Positions 25,048-32,733 of a stretch of DNA of 47,047 nt are shown piece by piece. Below the pieces are notes generated by a model. The model saw only the letters and a list, made by a program, of their open reading frames with translations, was not told where the DNA came from and searched no databases. Numbering within the stretch: the stretch's first letter is position 1; every line of letters begins with the position of its first letter. Source of the DNA: an uncultured Lachnospiraceae bacterium (lineage in GTDB: Bacteria > Bacillota > Clostridia > Lachnospirales > Lachnospiraceae); NCBI GenBank assembly GCA_945919075.1, contig CAMEIX010000023.1, positions 1 through 47,047 on the forward strand, given 5' to 3'. The position numbers were made by a program, and so were the translations under genes.

Positions 25048-26859
25048 TTAAATAACATTACTGAAAAACTCAGCCAACGGTCCGAGTGCTAACGCAGGGA
25101 AGAAACTGAGTGCGCCGATAATCAGGACAATTAAGATCAGCAAAAATACAAACATACCGTTTGTGGTGGAAAGTGTGCCCGCACTTTTAGCAATCTGCTT
25201 TTTCCCTGCAAGACTTCGCGCAATCGCTAACGTTCCTATAATCGGCAGAAAACGGGCAAACAGCATTACAAGGCCGAGCGAAACATTTAAAAATATGGTA
25301 TTCGCATTAAATCCGGCAAAGGCAGAGCCGTTATTACCGCCGCAGGAAGAATATGCATAAAGTATTTCGGAGAAGCCATGCGATCCGCCGTTGTTGAGAC
25401 TATCCGCTACGCTCGGAACTACCGCCGCAATACCGCTTCCTATAAGAATGGCAATCGGCGTTGCAAGGCAAACAATCACAGACCATTTCATTTCGTAAGG
25501 CTCAATCTTCTTACCCAAAAACTCGGGCGTTCTGCCGACCATAAGCCCGGCTATAAATACCGTTAGAATGGCAAAGGCAAGCATACCGTAAAGACCGCAT
25601 CCGACGCCGCCGAAAACCACCTCGCCAAGTTGCATCAGAAGCATTGTTACCATACCGCCAAGCGGCGTGTAGCTATCGTGCATCGAGTTTACCGAGCCGT
25701 TGGAAGCAGCCGTTGTAAATGCCGCCCATGTTGATGATGTTGCAATGCCAAATCGTGTTTCCTTGCCCTCCATATTGCCGCCTGCCTGATCGGTCATCGA
25801 AATGTTAACGCCGTGCTGTACAAGCTGCGGTGTTGCCAGTTGTTCGCTGACGGCAATCGTGCCGAGCGCCAGCACAAGGCATATAAACATCGCCATAAAG
25901 ATTGCAGCCCCCTGCTTCTTATTCTTCACTGCCTTACCAAAAGTGAAACACAGTGCCGCAGGAATAAGCAGAATCGAAAGCATTTCAATTAAATTTGTAA
26001 AAGCATTCGGGTTTTCCAAAGGATGAGCGGAGTTAACGCCCATATAACCACCGCCGTTGGTACCTGTTTGCTTAATGGCGACTTGACTCGCCGCAGGACC
26101 CATAGGTACAAACTGTTCGGTAACAATGTCGGCATCTTCTACTACTTTACCATCTACCGTTACAGTGCCTGCTTCAAAGTCAATTTCAGCATTTTCAAGA
26201 ATTTCGCCATCTGCACTTACCGCTATCGGTTCAATAAGCGATACGGTTTCAGATCCTTTAAGGTTTTGAATAACGCCTCCACCTACAAGGCAAAGTGAAA
26301 TGACAAGATTAAGCGGAATCAAAATGTAAATGATAATTCGAGTTATATCCACCCAGAAGCTACCTAATCCTTCGGCTTTCACTTGTACAAATCCTCGTAT
26401 CAGTGCGAACAGCACAGCAATACCAGTTGCCGCGGAAACAAAATTCTGCACGGTAAGCCCGAGTGCCTGTGTAAAATAACTAAGCGTTGACTCGCCGCTG
26501 TAAGCCTGCCAGTTTGTGTTCGTTACAAAGCTCACCGCGGTGTTAAAGGCCAAATCCCATTTTACATTCGCAAGCCCTTGTGGATTTCCGGGAAGAACTC
26601 CCTGCAAAAGCTGAAGTAAAAACAAAAAAACCAGTCCAATACCCGAAAAAGCCAAAACGGAGACGGCATACTTTTTCCAGTGCATCTGCTCGTCCTTATT
26701 AACGCGCATAACTTTATACACAACATTTTCACAGGGCATAAGAATTTGGGAAAGAAATGTCTTCTCTCTATTCATTACTTTCTTGATATATGTGCCGAGC
26801 GGAATTGCCAAAGCAATCAGAACAGCAAGATAGAGTAAGTATTGTATTACCGCACTCAT
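25048..26859 (-). CDS. kdpA: KdpA, potassium-binding subunit
   Basis: The 603-residue membrane protein is homologous to KtrB/TrkH channels and provides the selectivity filter of the Kdp pump. Filter-region segments are SFVTNTNWQAYSGESTLSYF, GTNGGGYMGVNSAHPLENPN, TTAASNGSVNSMHDSYTPLG and SSCGGNNGSAFAGFNANTIF. It is somewhat longer than E. coli KdpA (557 residues), because of an insertion at about residues 225-260 (VDGKVVEDADIVTEQFVPMG). The ATG overlaps the TGA of kdpF (ATGA), and AAAGGGGATG in kdpF is its ribosome binding site. Confidence 0.97.
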   Translation of the reverse strand: MSAVIQYLLYLAVLIALAIPLGTYIKKVMNREKTFLSQILMPCENVVYKVMRVNKDEQMHWKKYAVSVLAFSGIGLVFLFLLQLLQGVLPGNPQGLANVKWDLAFNTAVSFVTNTNWQAYSGESTLSYFTQALGLTVQNFVSAATGIAVLFALIRGFVQVKAEGLGSFWVDITRIIIYILIPLNLVISLCLVGGGVIQNLKGSETVSLIEPIAVSADGEILENAEIDFEAGTVTVDGKVVEDADIVTEQFVPMGPAASQVAIKQTGTNGGGYMGVNSAHPLENPNAFTNLIEMLSILLIPAALCFTFGKAVKNKKQGAAIFMAMFICLVLALGTIAVSEQLATPQLVQHGVNISMTDQAGGNMEGKETRFGIATSSTWAAFTTAASNGSVNSMHDSYTPLGGMVTMLLMQLGEVVFGGVGCGLYGMLAFAILTVFIAGLMVGRTPEFLGKKIEPYEMKWSVIVCLATPIAILIGSGIAAVVPSVADSLNNGGSHGFSEILYAYSSCGGNNGSAFAGFNANTIFLNVSLGLVMLFARFLPIIGTLAIARSLAGKKQIAKSAGTLSTTNGMFVFLLILIVLIIGALSFFPALALGPLAEFFSNVI

Positions 26860-26948
26860 TTTTGTTCATCCCCTTTCATCAGTATATAAACATAATAGAT
26901 GAGCAGTGCCGCAGCACAAAGACCGATAAATCCGATTATAATTTTCAT
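26856..26948 (-). CDS. kdpF: KdpF small stabilising subunit
   Basis: A 30-residue single-pass peptide, MKIIIGFIGLCAAALLIYYV followed by YILMKGDEQK. GGAGGG lies seven bases before the ATG, and the stop overlaps the kdpA start as ATGA. Size, hydrophobicity and position match KdpF, which stabilises the KdpABC complex. It is easily missed because of its length. Confidence 0.88.
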   Translation of the reverse strand: MKIIIGFIGLCAAALLIYYVYILMKGDEQK

Positions 26949-27038
26949 AGTCTTCCCTCCTTGTCTGATATTTTAACAGCATAAAAATTAAATCTGGATT
27001 AGCAGAATTTATAGCACATTAAAATTATGTTAAGGTTC

Positions 27039-27233
27039 TTACAGCCATCCGAAAGCCAAAGCAATAGGAACCATAATAATAACTGTGAAGAAAAATACGG
27101 CAACGAGAGTACAAATCGGGATACCGATAAATAACGCAAAAAAGGATAGATACGGATGCATGAATGCAAAATGCTCCGCATTTGCTTCTATGCGTTTGTC
27201 AAGTTCGTGTATAGTTTTAAGTATGGCTGACAT
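27039..27233 (-). CDS. small membrane protein heading the kdp operon
   Basis: A 64-residue protein, MSAILKTIHELDKRIEANAE, then a basic-acidic short helix and two closely spaced hydrophobic segments (about 28-60, LSFFALFIGIPICTLVAVFF). TAGGAGG lies eight bases before the ATG. It is the first frame after the arcC terminator and lies 91 bases ahead of kdpF, so it is probably the leader gene of the kdp operon. I do not recognise the family. Position suggests an additional small subunit or regulator of Kdp, which is inference. The frame at 26999-27181 is a shadow. Confidence 0.65.
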   Translation of the reverse strand: MSAILKTIHELDKRIEANAEHFAFMHPYLSFFALFIGIPICTLVAVFFFTVIIMVPIALAFGWL

Positions 27234-27309
27234 ATTTAATTCCTCCTAACGCTTATAGGTTAGCACATGAGAAATTAAAACTGGAAAAAGACCTCATCGA
27301 TTGCTATTA

Positions 27310-27366
27310 AGAAAAAATAAAATCAGGATTACCGGATAAATACCGATAATCCTGATTTATTTTTCC
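27310..27366. terminator. bidirectional terminator between arcC and kdp
   Basis: AATCAGGATTA and TAATCCTGATT pair over 11 bases with a loop near 27345, flanked by A-rich and T-rich runs on the two sides. It ends the YfhO-arcC operon and isolates kdp. The stem spans about 27330-27360. Confidence 0.75.
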
Positions 27367-27388
27367 TTTGTTAACGCAGGGGCCCTTT

Positions 27389-28324
27389 TTATGCAGTAAT
27401 GGTTGTGCCTGTTTTTTCTTTCAGAGCATCTTTTACTTTTTCCATAGAGGTGACAAGTACCTTGCCTTCCGGTACAGCCTCCAGATAGGATACGGCGGCT
27501 TCAATCTTCGGCAGCATGGTGCCTTTCTCAAACTCTCCCGCTGCCATGTAGTTTTTGGCCTCTTCCACACTCATTCTGGCAATGCCGTTCTGACTTTCTT
27601 TGCCAAAATCACGATATACCTGCTCCACACCGGTTAAGATGATGAGTTCATCCGCCTTTAATTCTTTTGCAAGTTCCCCTGCAATGCAGTCCTTTTCGAT
27701 GACTGCGGAAGCTCCCTTTAAAGCCCCTTTCTGACTGATCACCGGGATACCGCCTCCGCCGCATGCAATCACAATCTGATCCGCATCTGCCAGAGCACGA
27801 ATAGCGTCAATTTCTACAATTTCAATCGGCTTGGGGGCTGCCACTACACGACGATACCCTTTTCCCGGAACTTCTATCACGTAATTCCCTTTTTTAACCT
27901 CAATATCCGCATCATCCTTGGACATATAACGGCCAATCTTCTTGGTAGGCTCATAGAATGCTTCATCGTAAGGATCTACGGTAACCTGCGTCAATATCGT
28001 ACTTACCGGAGTACTGATGCCTCTGGACAAAAGCTCTGCTCGAAGGGAATTCTGGATATCATAGCCCACATATCCCTGGCTCATGGCCGAACACACACAC
28101 ATAGGTGCCGGTGTATAATCAATGTAAACCCGTCTTAATTCTGTCATAGCTTTATGGATCATGCTCACCTGAGGGCCATTGCTGTGTGTAATGGTAAGCT
28201 GATAACCTGCTTCCACCAGATCTGCAAGTGCTTTTGCCGTCACCTTTACCGCATCCCACTGTTCCAGGGTGGTATGTCCCAGTGCCTCATGTCCCAAAGA
28301 TACAACCGCTCTCTTTTTACTCAT
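27389..28324 (-). CDS. arcC: carbamate kinase family protein, atypical N-terminal motif
   Basis: The amino-acid-kinase-family protein has 311 residues from ATG 28324 (MSKKRAVVSLGHEALGHTTL). This start is chosen for its GGAGG site; it overlaps the preceding gene by 8 bases. Family segments: THSNGPQVSMIHKA, PVSTILTQVTVDPYDEAFYE, PTKKIGRYM, GKGYRRVVAAPKPIEIVEID, IVIACGGGGIPVI and GTMLPKIEAAVSYLE. Carbamate kinase makes ATP from carbamoyl phosphate. The usual GGNAL at the phosphate loop is GHEAL here (residues 11-15), a non-conservative change. No arginine deiminase or other arc gene is nearby; the neighbours are a YfhO protein and an unknown 132-residue protein. Substrate may differ from carbamate. 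Confidence 0.8.
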   Translation of the reverse strand: MSKKRAVVSLGHEALGHTTLEQWDAVKVTAKALADLVEAGYQLTITHSNGPQVSMIHKAMTELRRVYIDYTPAPMCVCSAMSQGYVGYDIQNSLRAELLSRGISTPVSTILTQVTVDPYDEAFYEPTKKIGRYMSKDDADIEVKKGNYVIEVPGKGYRRVVAAPKPIEIVEIDAIRALADADQIVIACGGGGIPVISQKGALKGASAVIEKDCIAGELAKELKADELIILTGVEQVYRDFGKESQNGIARMSVEEAKNYMAAGEFEKGTMLPKIEAAVSYLEAVPEGKVLVTSMEKVKDALKEKTGTTITA

Positions 28325-28715
28325 GTTTGCTCCCTCCGTTTTCCGGCACGTTTGTCCCGCCGCCGGCTTCTTCCCGCAGATTTTCATTCGCAGGATTTGT
28401 CCCTAAAAGTTTTTCCTTTCGGGAAGATATATTATAAAATTTATCCGTTATAGTTCCTTTTTCCACCAGTTTTTTATAGGTATTGCTTTGTTTCTCCGTC
28501 ATGTCCACTCCAACCGAGCAGTTTAAATCCGTAATCACGCAGCCGGTATAAGCAATCAGCCAGAAAAGAAGGGACTCTCCTTCCCGTACCCTCTCCCAAG
28601 CCTCTTCCTTGGTAAGTTTGCTGATCTTTAATAACGTTTCCAGGTGATTTTCTTCCATGGGGAGGTATTGTCCGTCCGGCAGAATTACACCCTCCGGATA
28701 ATGTATCAGACTCAT
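28317..28715 (-). CDS. unknown protein between YfhO and carbamate kinase
   Basis: The 132-residue protein is not one I recognise. It has an N-terminal acidic part (YPEGVILPDGQYLPMEENHL), a predicted helix LTKEEAWERVREGESLLFWL (about 35-54), a motif TGCVITDLNCSVGVD with two cysteines, a lysine-rich middle (KKLVEKGTITDKFYNISSRK) and a low-complexity acidic-glycine tail. No signal peptide or membrane span. Its start overlaps the YfhO stop by 4 bases (ATGA) and its end overlaps the arcC start by 8, so the three are tightly coupled. A cytoplasmic partner of one of the neighbours is likely, but nothing in the sequence tells which. Confidence 0.65.
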   Translation of the reverse strand: MSLIHYPEGVILPDGQYLPMEENHLETLLKISKLTKEEAWERVREGESLLFWLIAYTGCVITDLNCSVGVDMTEKQSNTYKKLVEKGTITDKFYNISSRKEKLLGTNPANENLREEAGGGTNVPENGGSKHE

Positions 28716-31123
28716 ATAGATTCTCCGTTCTTATCGGTACGTTTTTTTGCCATTACTCCAAAATCCGCTACCATCAGAATTATGGCAAGCCCCAATATCA
28801 CAAGTCCCGGAATCAGGCCGGGGGGACAATAAGTTATTTTAACATAATGTTCTCCGCTTTCCAAGGGAACACACAAAAATGTATCCATCCATTTTTCATA
28901 GTTTACCCTCTTCCCATCTACCAGAACATGATAACCCTTATCATAGGGAATGGTAGTATAAAGCATATTGGTACCCTGGTCGCACACTATGGTTCCTTCC
29001 ACTCTGCCCTGCGAGAATTTTTCTATTTTCCACTCGCGGCTTTGCAGTGCGGAAACGGCAGCCTGACAGGCCTCCCTGTCAAAGGAATACAGATACAGGT
29101 CAACATATGCCGTAATATCCCCCTGTATCCGGATTACATGCTCACTACCCGGTTCGTATTTCCCCAATGCTCCGTTTACACGAATCTGTCTTGCACCGGC
29201 CTTTTCAAAGACATAACCATCAAAAGATATTTCAGCCTGCCCATCTAAGTCCAGATAAATGTCCGGATAAAAATACAGAGTCTTTTCGTCCGGCACCGTA
29301 AAACGATATTCATAATAGGGATTTTCATCCCCTCCCACAGTTACCGCAAAATCAACTTTATGATAGACTTCACTCAGCCCCAATTTCTGTAAAATCAGAT
29401 TCTGATTGGCAAACACATCTCTTGTGAATCCGATTTCTCCATCCTCTTTTTCCCCGGAAAAGCCTAAGGACAGTGCATCTTTATTTTCATAGAGCTTAAA
29501 CGCCATATTTTCTACCGTGCTCTTGGCTTTCTCTTCGTATATTTCGGAGGGAAGCGCAGTTCCAATCCGGTATTTGATTCCTAAAAAGCTGTCCAGAAAC
29601 GGCCCTCCCCCACTGGCACTGACCTTAATGACAAGGTCATCCTGACATCCCATGCTTTCCAGAAATCCCTTTACGCCATCATGAAAAGTGGATGCAAAGA
29701 AATCCGATCCGTTTAATCCAAACAGCACCGACTCATTGCCCGCCAGGAACTCTCGTTCATTTCCCATACGATAAAAGCCGTCTTCCTCCTTTATCTGTTC
29801 GGCTAACGGATTGTAAAGTGCATAAACCGTATCATACAGAAATGCCGGAGAATAATTGACTTCCTTATGGATTCCCTGTACCAGCATGGTGCCATTAAAA
29901 TAAAGTTCTGCCATTGTATAGATTCCACCCAGAATCAGTACAGACTTCACGGCATTTTTCTGTAGTTTTAAGTCCGCAAAAGCACGATAGGCAAGTATCA
30001 TAAGTGCCGTGGAAAAGACGAATGCATAGCGGTAGGTAAACCCTATGGGCTCCCGAAATCCATTCCACACATAATCCCCCAGGGGGAACACAAACCCTGA
30101 AAAAGGAAATACCAGCAAAAGTCCCGCACCGATCTTTTCTCCAATACTCCTCCTCTGGCAGAAATATACGATTACAAAAACCAGCACAATACTTCCGCAG
30201 AAAATAGCCGGTTTCCCCGCACTGACAGAGTCATACTGCATGGGAAGAAACTTTTGAAATACATTCAGAACAGACCCCGTATCTACATCAGTTACAAAAC
30301 GGATGTCAGTCTGTCCTTTTCCCAGACTTAAGTTAAGAAGTGCCGGCAGTATAATCGGCATGGCAAGTCCGAAAGCATACCCTGTATTGAGTATAAAGCG
30401 GAGCATGACTTTACCCTTTTCCCTGCCTGTTCGTCCTTTATCCCGGGTAAACAGGGCCAGAATAAAATAGGCCCCCGTGAAAAGACCGACCATATAGGTT
30501 ATATAATAATTACTGATTAACAACAGAGCCAGAGAAAGTACGTAAAGCAGTCCCTTCTTTCCGGATAACATTTTCTCCACACCTAACAGAATAACCGGCA
30601 GGAGAATAACGCCGTCCATCCACATCAGACACATTCCGTAAAGAATGTTATAAGACATCAAGGCATAGCAGGACGCAAAAAGAACCTGTAAAAAGGGATG
30701 CTCCCTACCGGAACGAATCCCATGGCGCAGGAATACTGCAAAGCTTAACCCGCAAAGTCCCGTTTTCAAAAGAGTCAGCACATAAATTGCCTGAGGCATA
30801 TCCTCCAGCTTAAAAAGCAGGGTAATCCAGTTTAACGGGCTTGCCAGATAATAGGCAAAAAAGCCCATGTTATTACCACCCAGGGAATTGCCCCAATAAT
30901 AAAAAATGCCGCCCGGATCCTCTATCAGATTGCGGAGCCATGCCATAAAGGGCATATATTGTGCCTGAAGATCAAAGGTGAGAAGTGTAACTTCTCCCCT
31001 GTAAGTAATACCGACAGATTTCCAGACCTGTATTAATAATAAAACAGGAAGCAGGAAAGCGAGGCCGTAAACAAATACCGCCTCTCTGTTTCCTTTTTCC
31101 TTCTTTGTCATATTTCTTATCAT
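28712..31123 (-). CDS. YfhO family membrane protein
   Basis: The protein has 803 residues from ATG 31123. This start is chosen because GAGAGG lies just before it; an ATG six codons upstream lacks a site. It has about twelve membrane helices in residues 15-400 and again near 775-795, with a long extracytoplasmic part between. YfhO signatures: LTFDLQAQYMPFMAWLRNLI, FYYWGNSLGGNNMGFFAYYL, ASPLNWITLL, FTYRYAFVFSTALMILAYRA, then LLVDGKRVNYEKWMDTFLCV near the end. YfhO proteins are GT-C-like membrane enzymes linked to cell-wall glycolipid or teichoic acid glycosylation. First gene of the three-gene overlapping operon ending with arcC. Confidence 0.85.
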   Translation of the reverse strand: MIRNMTKKEKGNREAVFVYGLAFLLPVLLLIQVWKSVGITYRGEVTLLTFDLQAQYMPFMAWLRNLIEDPGGIFYYWGNSLGGNNMGFFAYYLASPLNWITLLFKLEDMPQAIYVLTLLKTGLCGLSFAVFLRHGIRSGREHPFLQVLFASCYALMSYNILYGMCLMWMDGVILLPVILLGVEKMLSGKKGLLYVLSLALLLISNYYITYMVGLFTGAYFILALFTRDKGRTGREKGKVMLRFILNTGYAFGLAMPIILPALLNLSLGKGQTDIRFVTDVDTGSVLNVFQKFLPMQYDSVSAGKPAIFCGSIVLVFVIVYFCQRRSIGEKIGAGLLLVFPFSGFVFPLGDYVWNGFREPIGFTYRYAFVFSTALMILAYRAFADLKLQKNAVKSVLILGGIYTMAELYFNGTMLVQGIHKEVNYSPAFLYDTVYALYNPLAEQIKEEDGFYRMGNEREFLAGNESVLFGLNGSDFFASTFHDGVKGFLESMGCQDDLVIKVSASGGGPFLDSFLGIKYRIGTALPSEIYEEKAKSTVENMAFKLYENKDALSLGFSGEKEDGEIGFTRDVFANQNLILQKLGLSEVYHKVDFAVTVGGDENPYYEYRFTVPDEKTLYFYPDIYLDLDGQAEISFDGYVFEKAGARQIRVNGALGKYEPGSEHVIRIQGDITAYVDLYLYSFDREACQAAVSALQSREWKIEKFSQGRVEGTIVCDQGTNMLYTTIPYDKGYHVLVDGKRVNYEKWMDTFLCVPLESGEHYVKITYCPPGLIPGLVILGLAIILMVADFGVMAKKRTDKNGESI

Positions 31124-31174
31124 GCAAAATTCCTCTCGCATACCTGTAATCTGAGAATTCGTCTGATTTCTTTA

Positions 31175-31203
31175 AGATTACCATTATTTTTTCATGAAAT
31201 CAA
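31175..31203 (-). promoter_or_regulatory. putative promoter of the YfhO operon
   Basis: On the minus strand TTGATT (31203-31198), a 17-base spacer and TAATCT (31180-31175). The leader to ATG 31123 is about 45 bases. A possible gltD terminator hairpin lies just upstream (AAGAAAA at about 31240 pairing with TTTTCTT near 31203). Confidence 0.4.
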
Positions 31204-31276
31204 GAAAACCATGCAGGGATGCAGCCTGTGATTTTCTTCTTTAACGAGAGGTTCTTCGCCGGATGCATACAGTATT

Positions 31277-32713
31277 TTACAAATTCGTATAACCCATCAG
31301 GGCCAAATCCACTTCTTTTGCAACCGCCCTGCCTTCTGCAATGGCCCAGACTACCAGGGACTGTCCACGGTGAACATCCCCCGCGCAGAATACTTTTTTC
31401 CGGCTGGTGGCATATTCTCCGGGGTTTGTCTTTACATTGCTTCTGCCGTCTGTTTCCACCCCAAAGGCTTCCGTAACATATTTCTCACTGCCCAGAAATC
31501 CGGCAGCAATCAGTACCAGATCCACAGGAATGGTTTTCTCCGTACCCTTTACCGGAACCATATTCATACGACCGGTTTCGGGATCCTTTTTCGGCTCTAA
31601 GGAAACCAGTTTGGCACCACATACATTTCCCTTTTCATCTTTAAGAAATTCGGTGACGGTGGTCTGATAAATTCTGGGATCTTTTCCAAAGACCTCAATG
31701 GCCTCTTCCTGACCGTAGTCGGTCTTTAAGACTTTCGGCCACTCCGGCCATGGATTACTTTCCAGACGTTCCTTCGGTGCGGGAGGCATCATTTCAAGCT
31801 GGATGACCTCTTTTGCATGCAAACGGATACTCGTACCAACACAGTCATTTCCGGTATCACCGCCCCCAATGACCAGAACGCTTTTTCCTTCCGCCAGTTG
31901 GTAAGGCACTTTTTCAAAATCACTGTCCAGTAAGGCTTTTGTCACCTTCCCCAGAAAACCTACTGCAAAATAAATACCCTTGGCCTCTCTTCCGGGAACT
32001 TTAATATCCCGGGGATTGGAGGCTCCGCACGCAAGAATCACGCTGTCAAACTCGTTCATAATTTCTTCTGCGGGAATATCCTTGCCGATATTTGCATTGC
32101 AAACGAAAGAAATACCGGCTTTTTCCATAAGAGCTAGTCTGCGGTCAATGACCTTTTTATCCAGCTTCATATTGGGAATCCCATAGCGTAAAAGTCCGCC
32201 CGGTCTGTCACTTCTTTCATAAACGGTGACGCTGTGTCCTCTGCGGTTTAAAAGCTGGGCTGCCGCAAGACCGGAAGGACCGCTTCCGATTACCGCCACT
32301 TTCTTACCGGTTCTGACCTTCGGTGCTTCCTCCTTTACCAGACCATTCTCATAGGCATATTCAATCAATGCCCTTTCGTTGCTTTTTGTGGCAACCGGGG
32401 TAGAATGCACACCGCTGGTACAGGCTGCTTCACAAAGCGCAGGACAGACCCTTCCCGTAAATTCCGGAAAACTATGCGTCTTTGCAAGACGTAAATAGGC
32501 CTGCTCCATACTGCCGCATGCTACCAGATGATTGATTTCCGGAATCAGGTTATGAAGCGGGCACCCGCTTGCCATGCCGCTTATCATACATCCTGCCTGG
32601 CAGAAAGGGACTCCGCAGCTCATACATTTGTCCGTCTGCTTCACCACTTCCTCCGTCGGTACCGTATCATGAAATTCTCTAAAATGTTTGATTCTGTCTG
32701 CTACACGTTCCAT
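31277..32713 (-). CDS. gltD: glutamate synthase small subunit
   Basis: The protein has 478 residues from ATG 32713 (MERVADRIKHFREFHDTVPT). This start is chosen because AAAGGAGA lies just before it; the longer frame would put the site inside the gene. N-terminal iron-sulfur cysteines: CMSCGVPFCQAGC and CPLHNLIPEI, then CPALCEAACTSGV. FAD site VIGSGPSGLAAAQLLNRRGH and NADPH site VLVIGGGDTGNDCVG. It passes electrons from NADPH to GltB for glutamate formation from glutamine and 2-oxoglutarate. It follows gltB by 20 bases. The N-terminus is shorter than in E. coli GltD. Confidence 0.95.
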   Translation of the reverse strand: MERVADRIKHFREFHDTVPTEEVVKQTDKCMSCGVPFCQAGCMISGMASGCPLHNLIPEINHLVACGSMEQAYLRLAKTHSFPEFTGRVCPALCEAACTSGVHSTPVATKSNERALIEYAYENGLVKEEAPKVRTGKKVAVIGSGPSGLAAAQLLNRRGHSVTVYERSDRPGGLLRYGIPNMKLDKKVIDRRLALMEKAGISFVCNANIGKDIPAEEIMNEFDSVILACGASNPRDIKVPGREAKGIYFAVGFLGKVTKALLDSDFEKVPYQLAEGKSVLVIGGGDTGNDCVGTSIRLHAKEVIQLEMMPPAPKERLESNPWPEWPKVLKTDYGQEEAIEVFGKDPRIYQTTVTEFLKDEKGNVCGAKLVSLEPKKDPETGRMNMVPVKGTEKTIPVDLVLIAAGFLGSEKYVTEAFGVETDGRSNVKTNPGEYATSRKKVFCAGDVHRGQSLVVWAIAEGRAVAKEVDLALMGYTNL

Positions 32714-32733
32714 TCCATTTTCTCCTTTCATCC

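Noticed and set aside
26999..27181. 60-residue minus-strand frame before kdpF
   Set aside because: Out of frame within the 64-residue membrane protein gene, which has the ribosome binding site.
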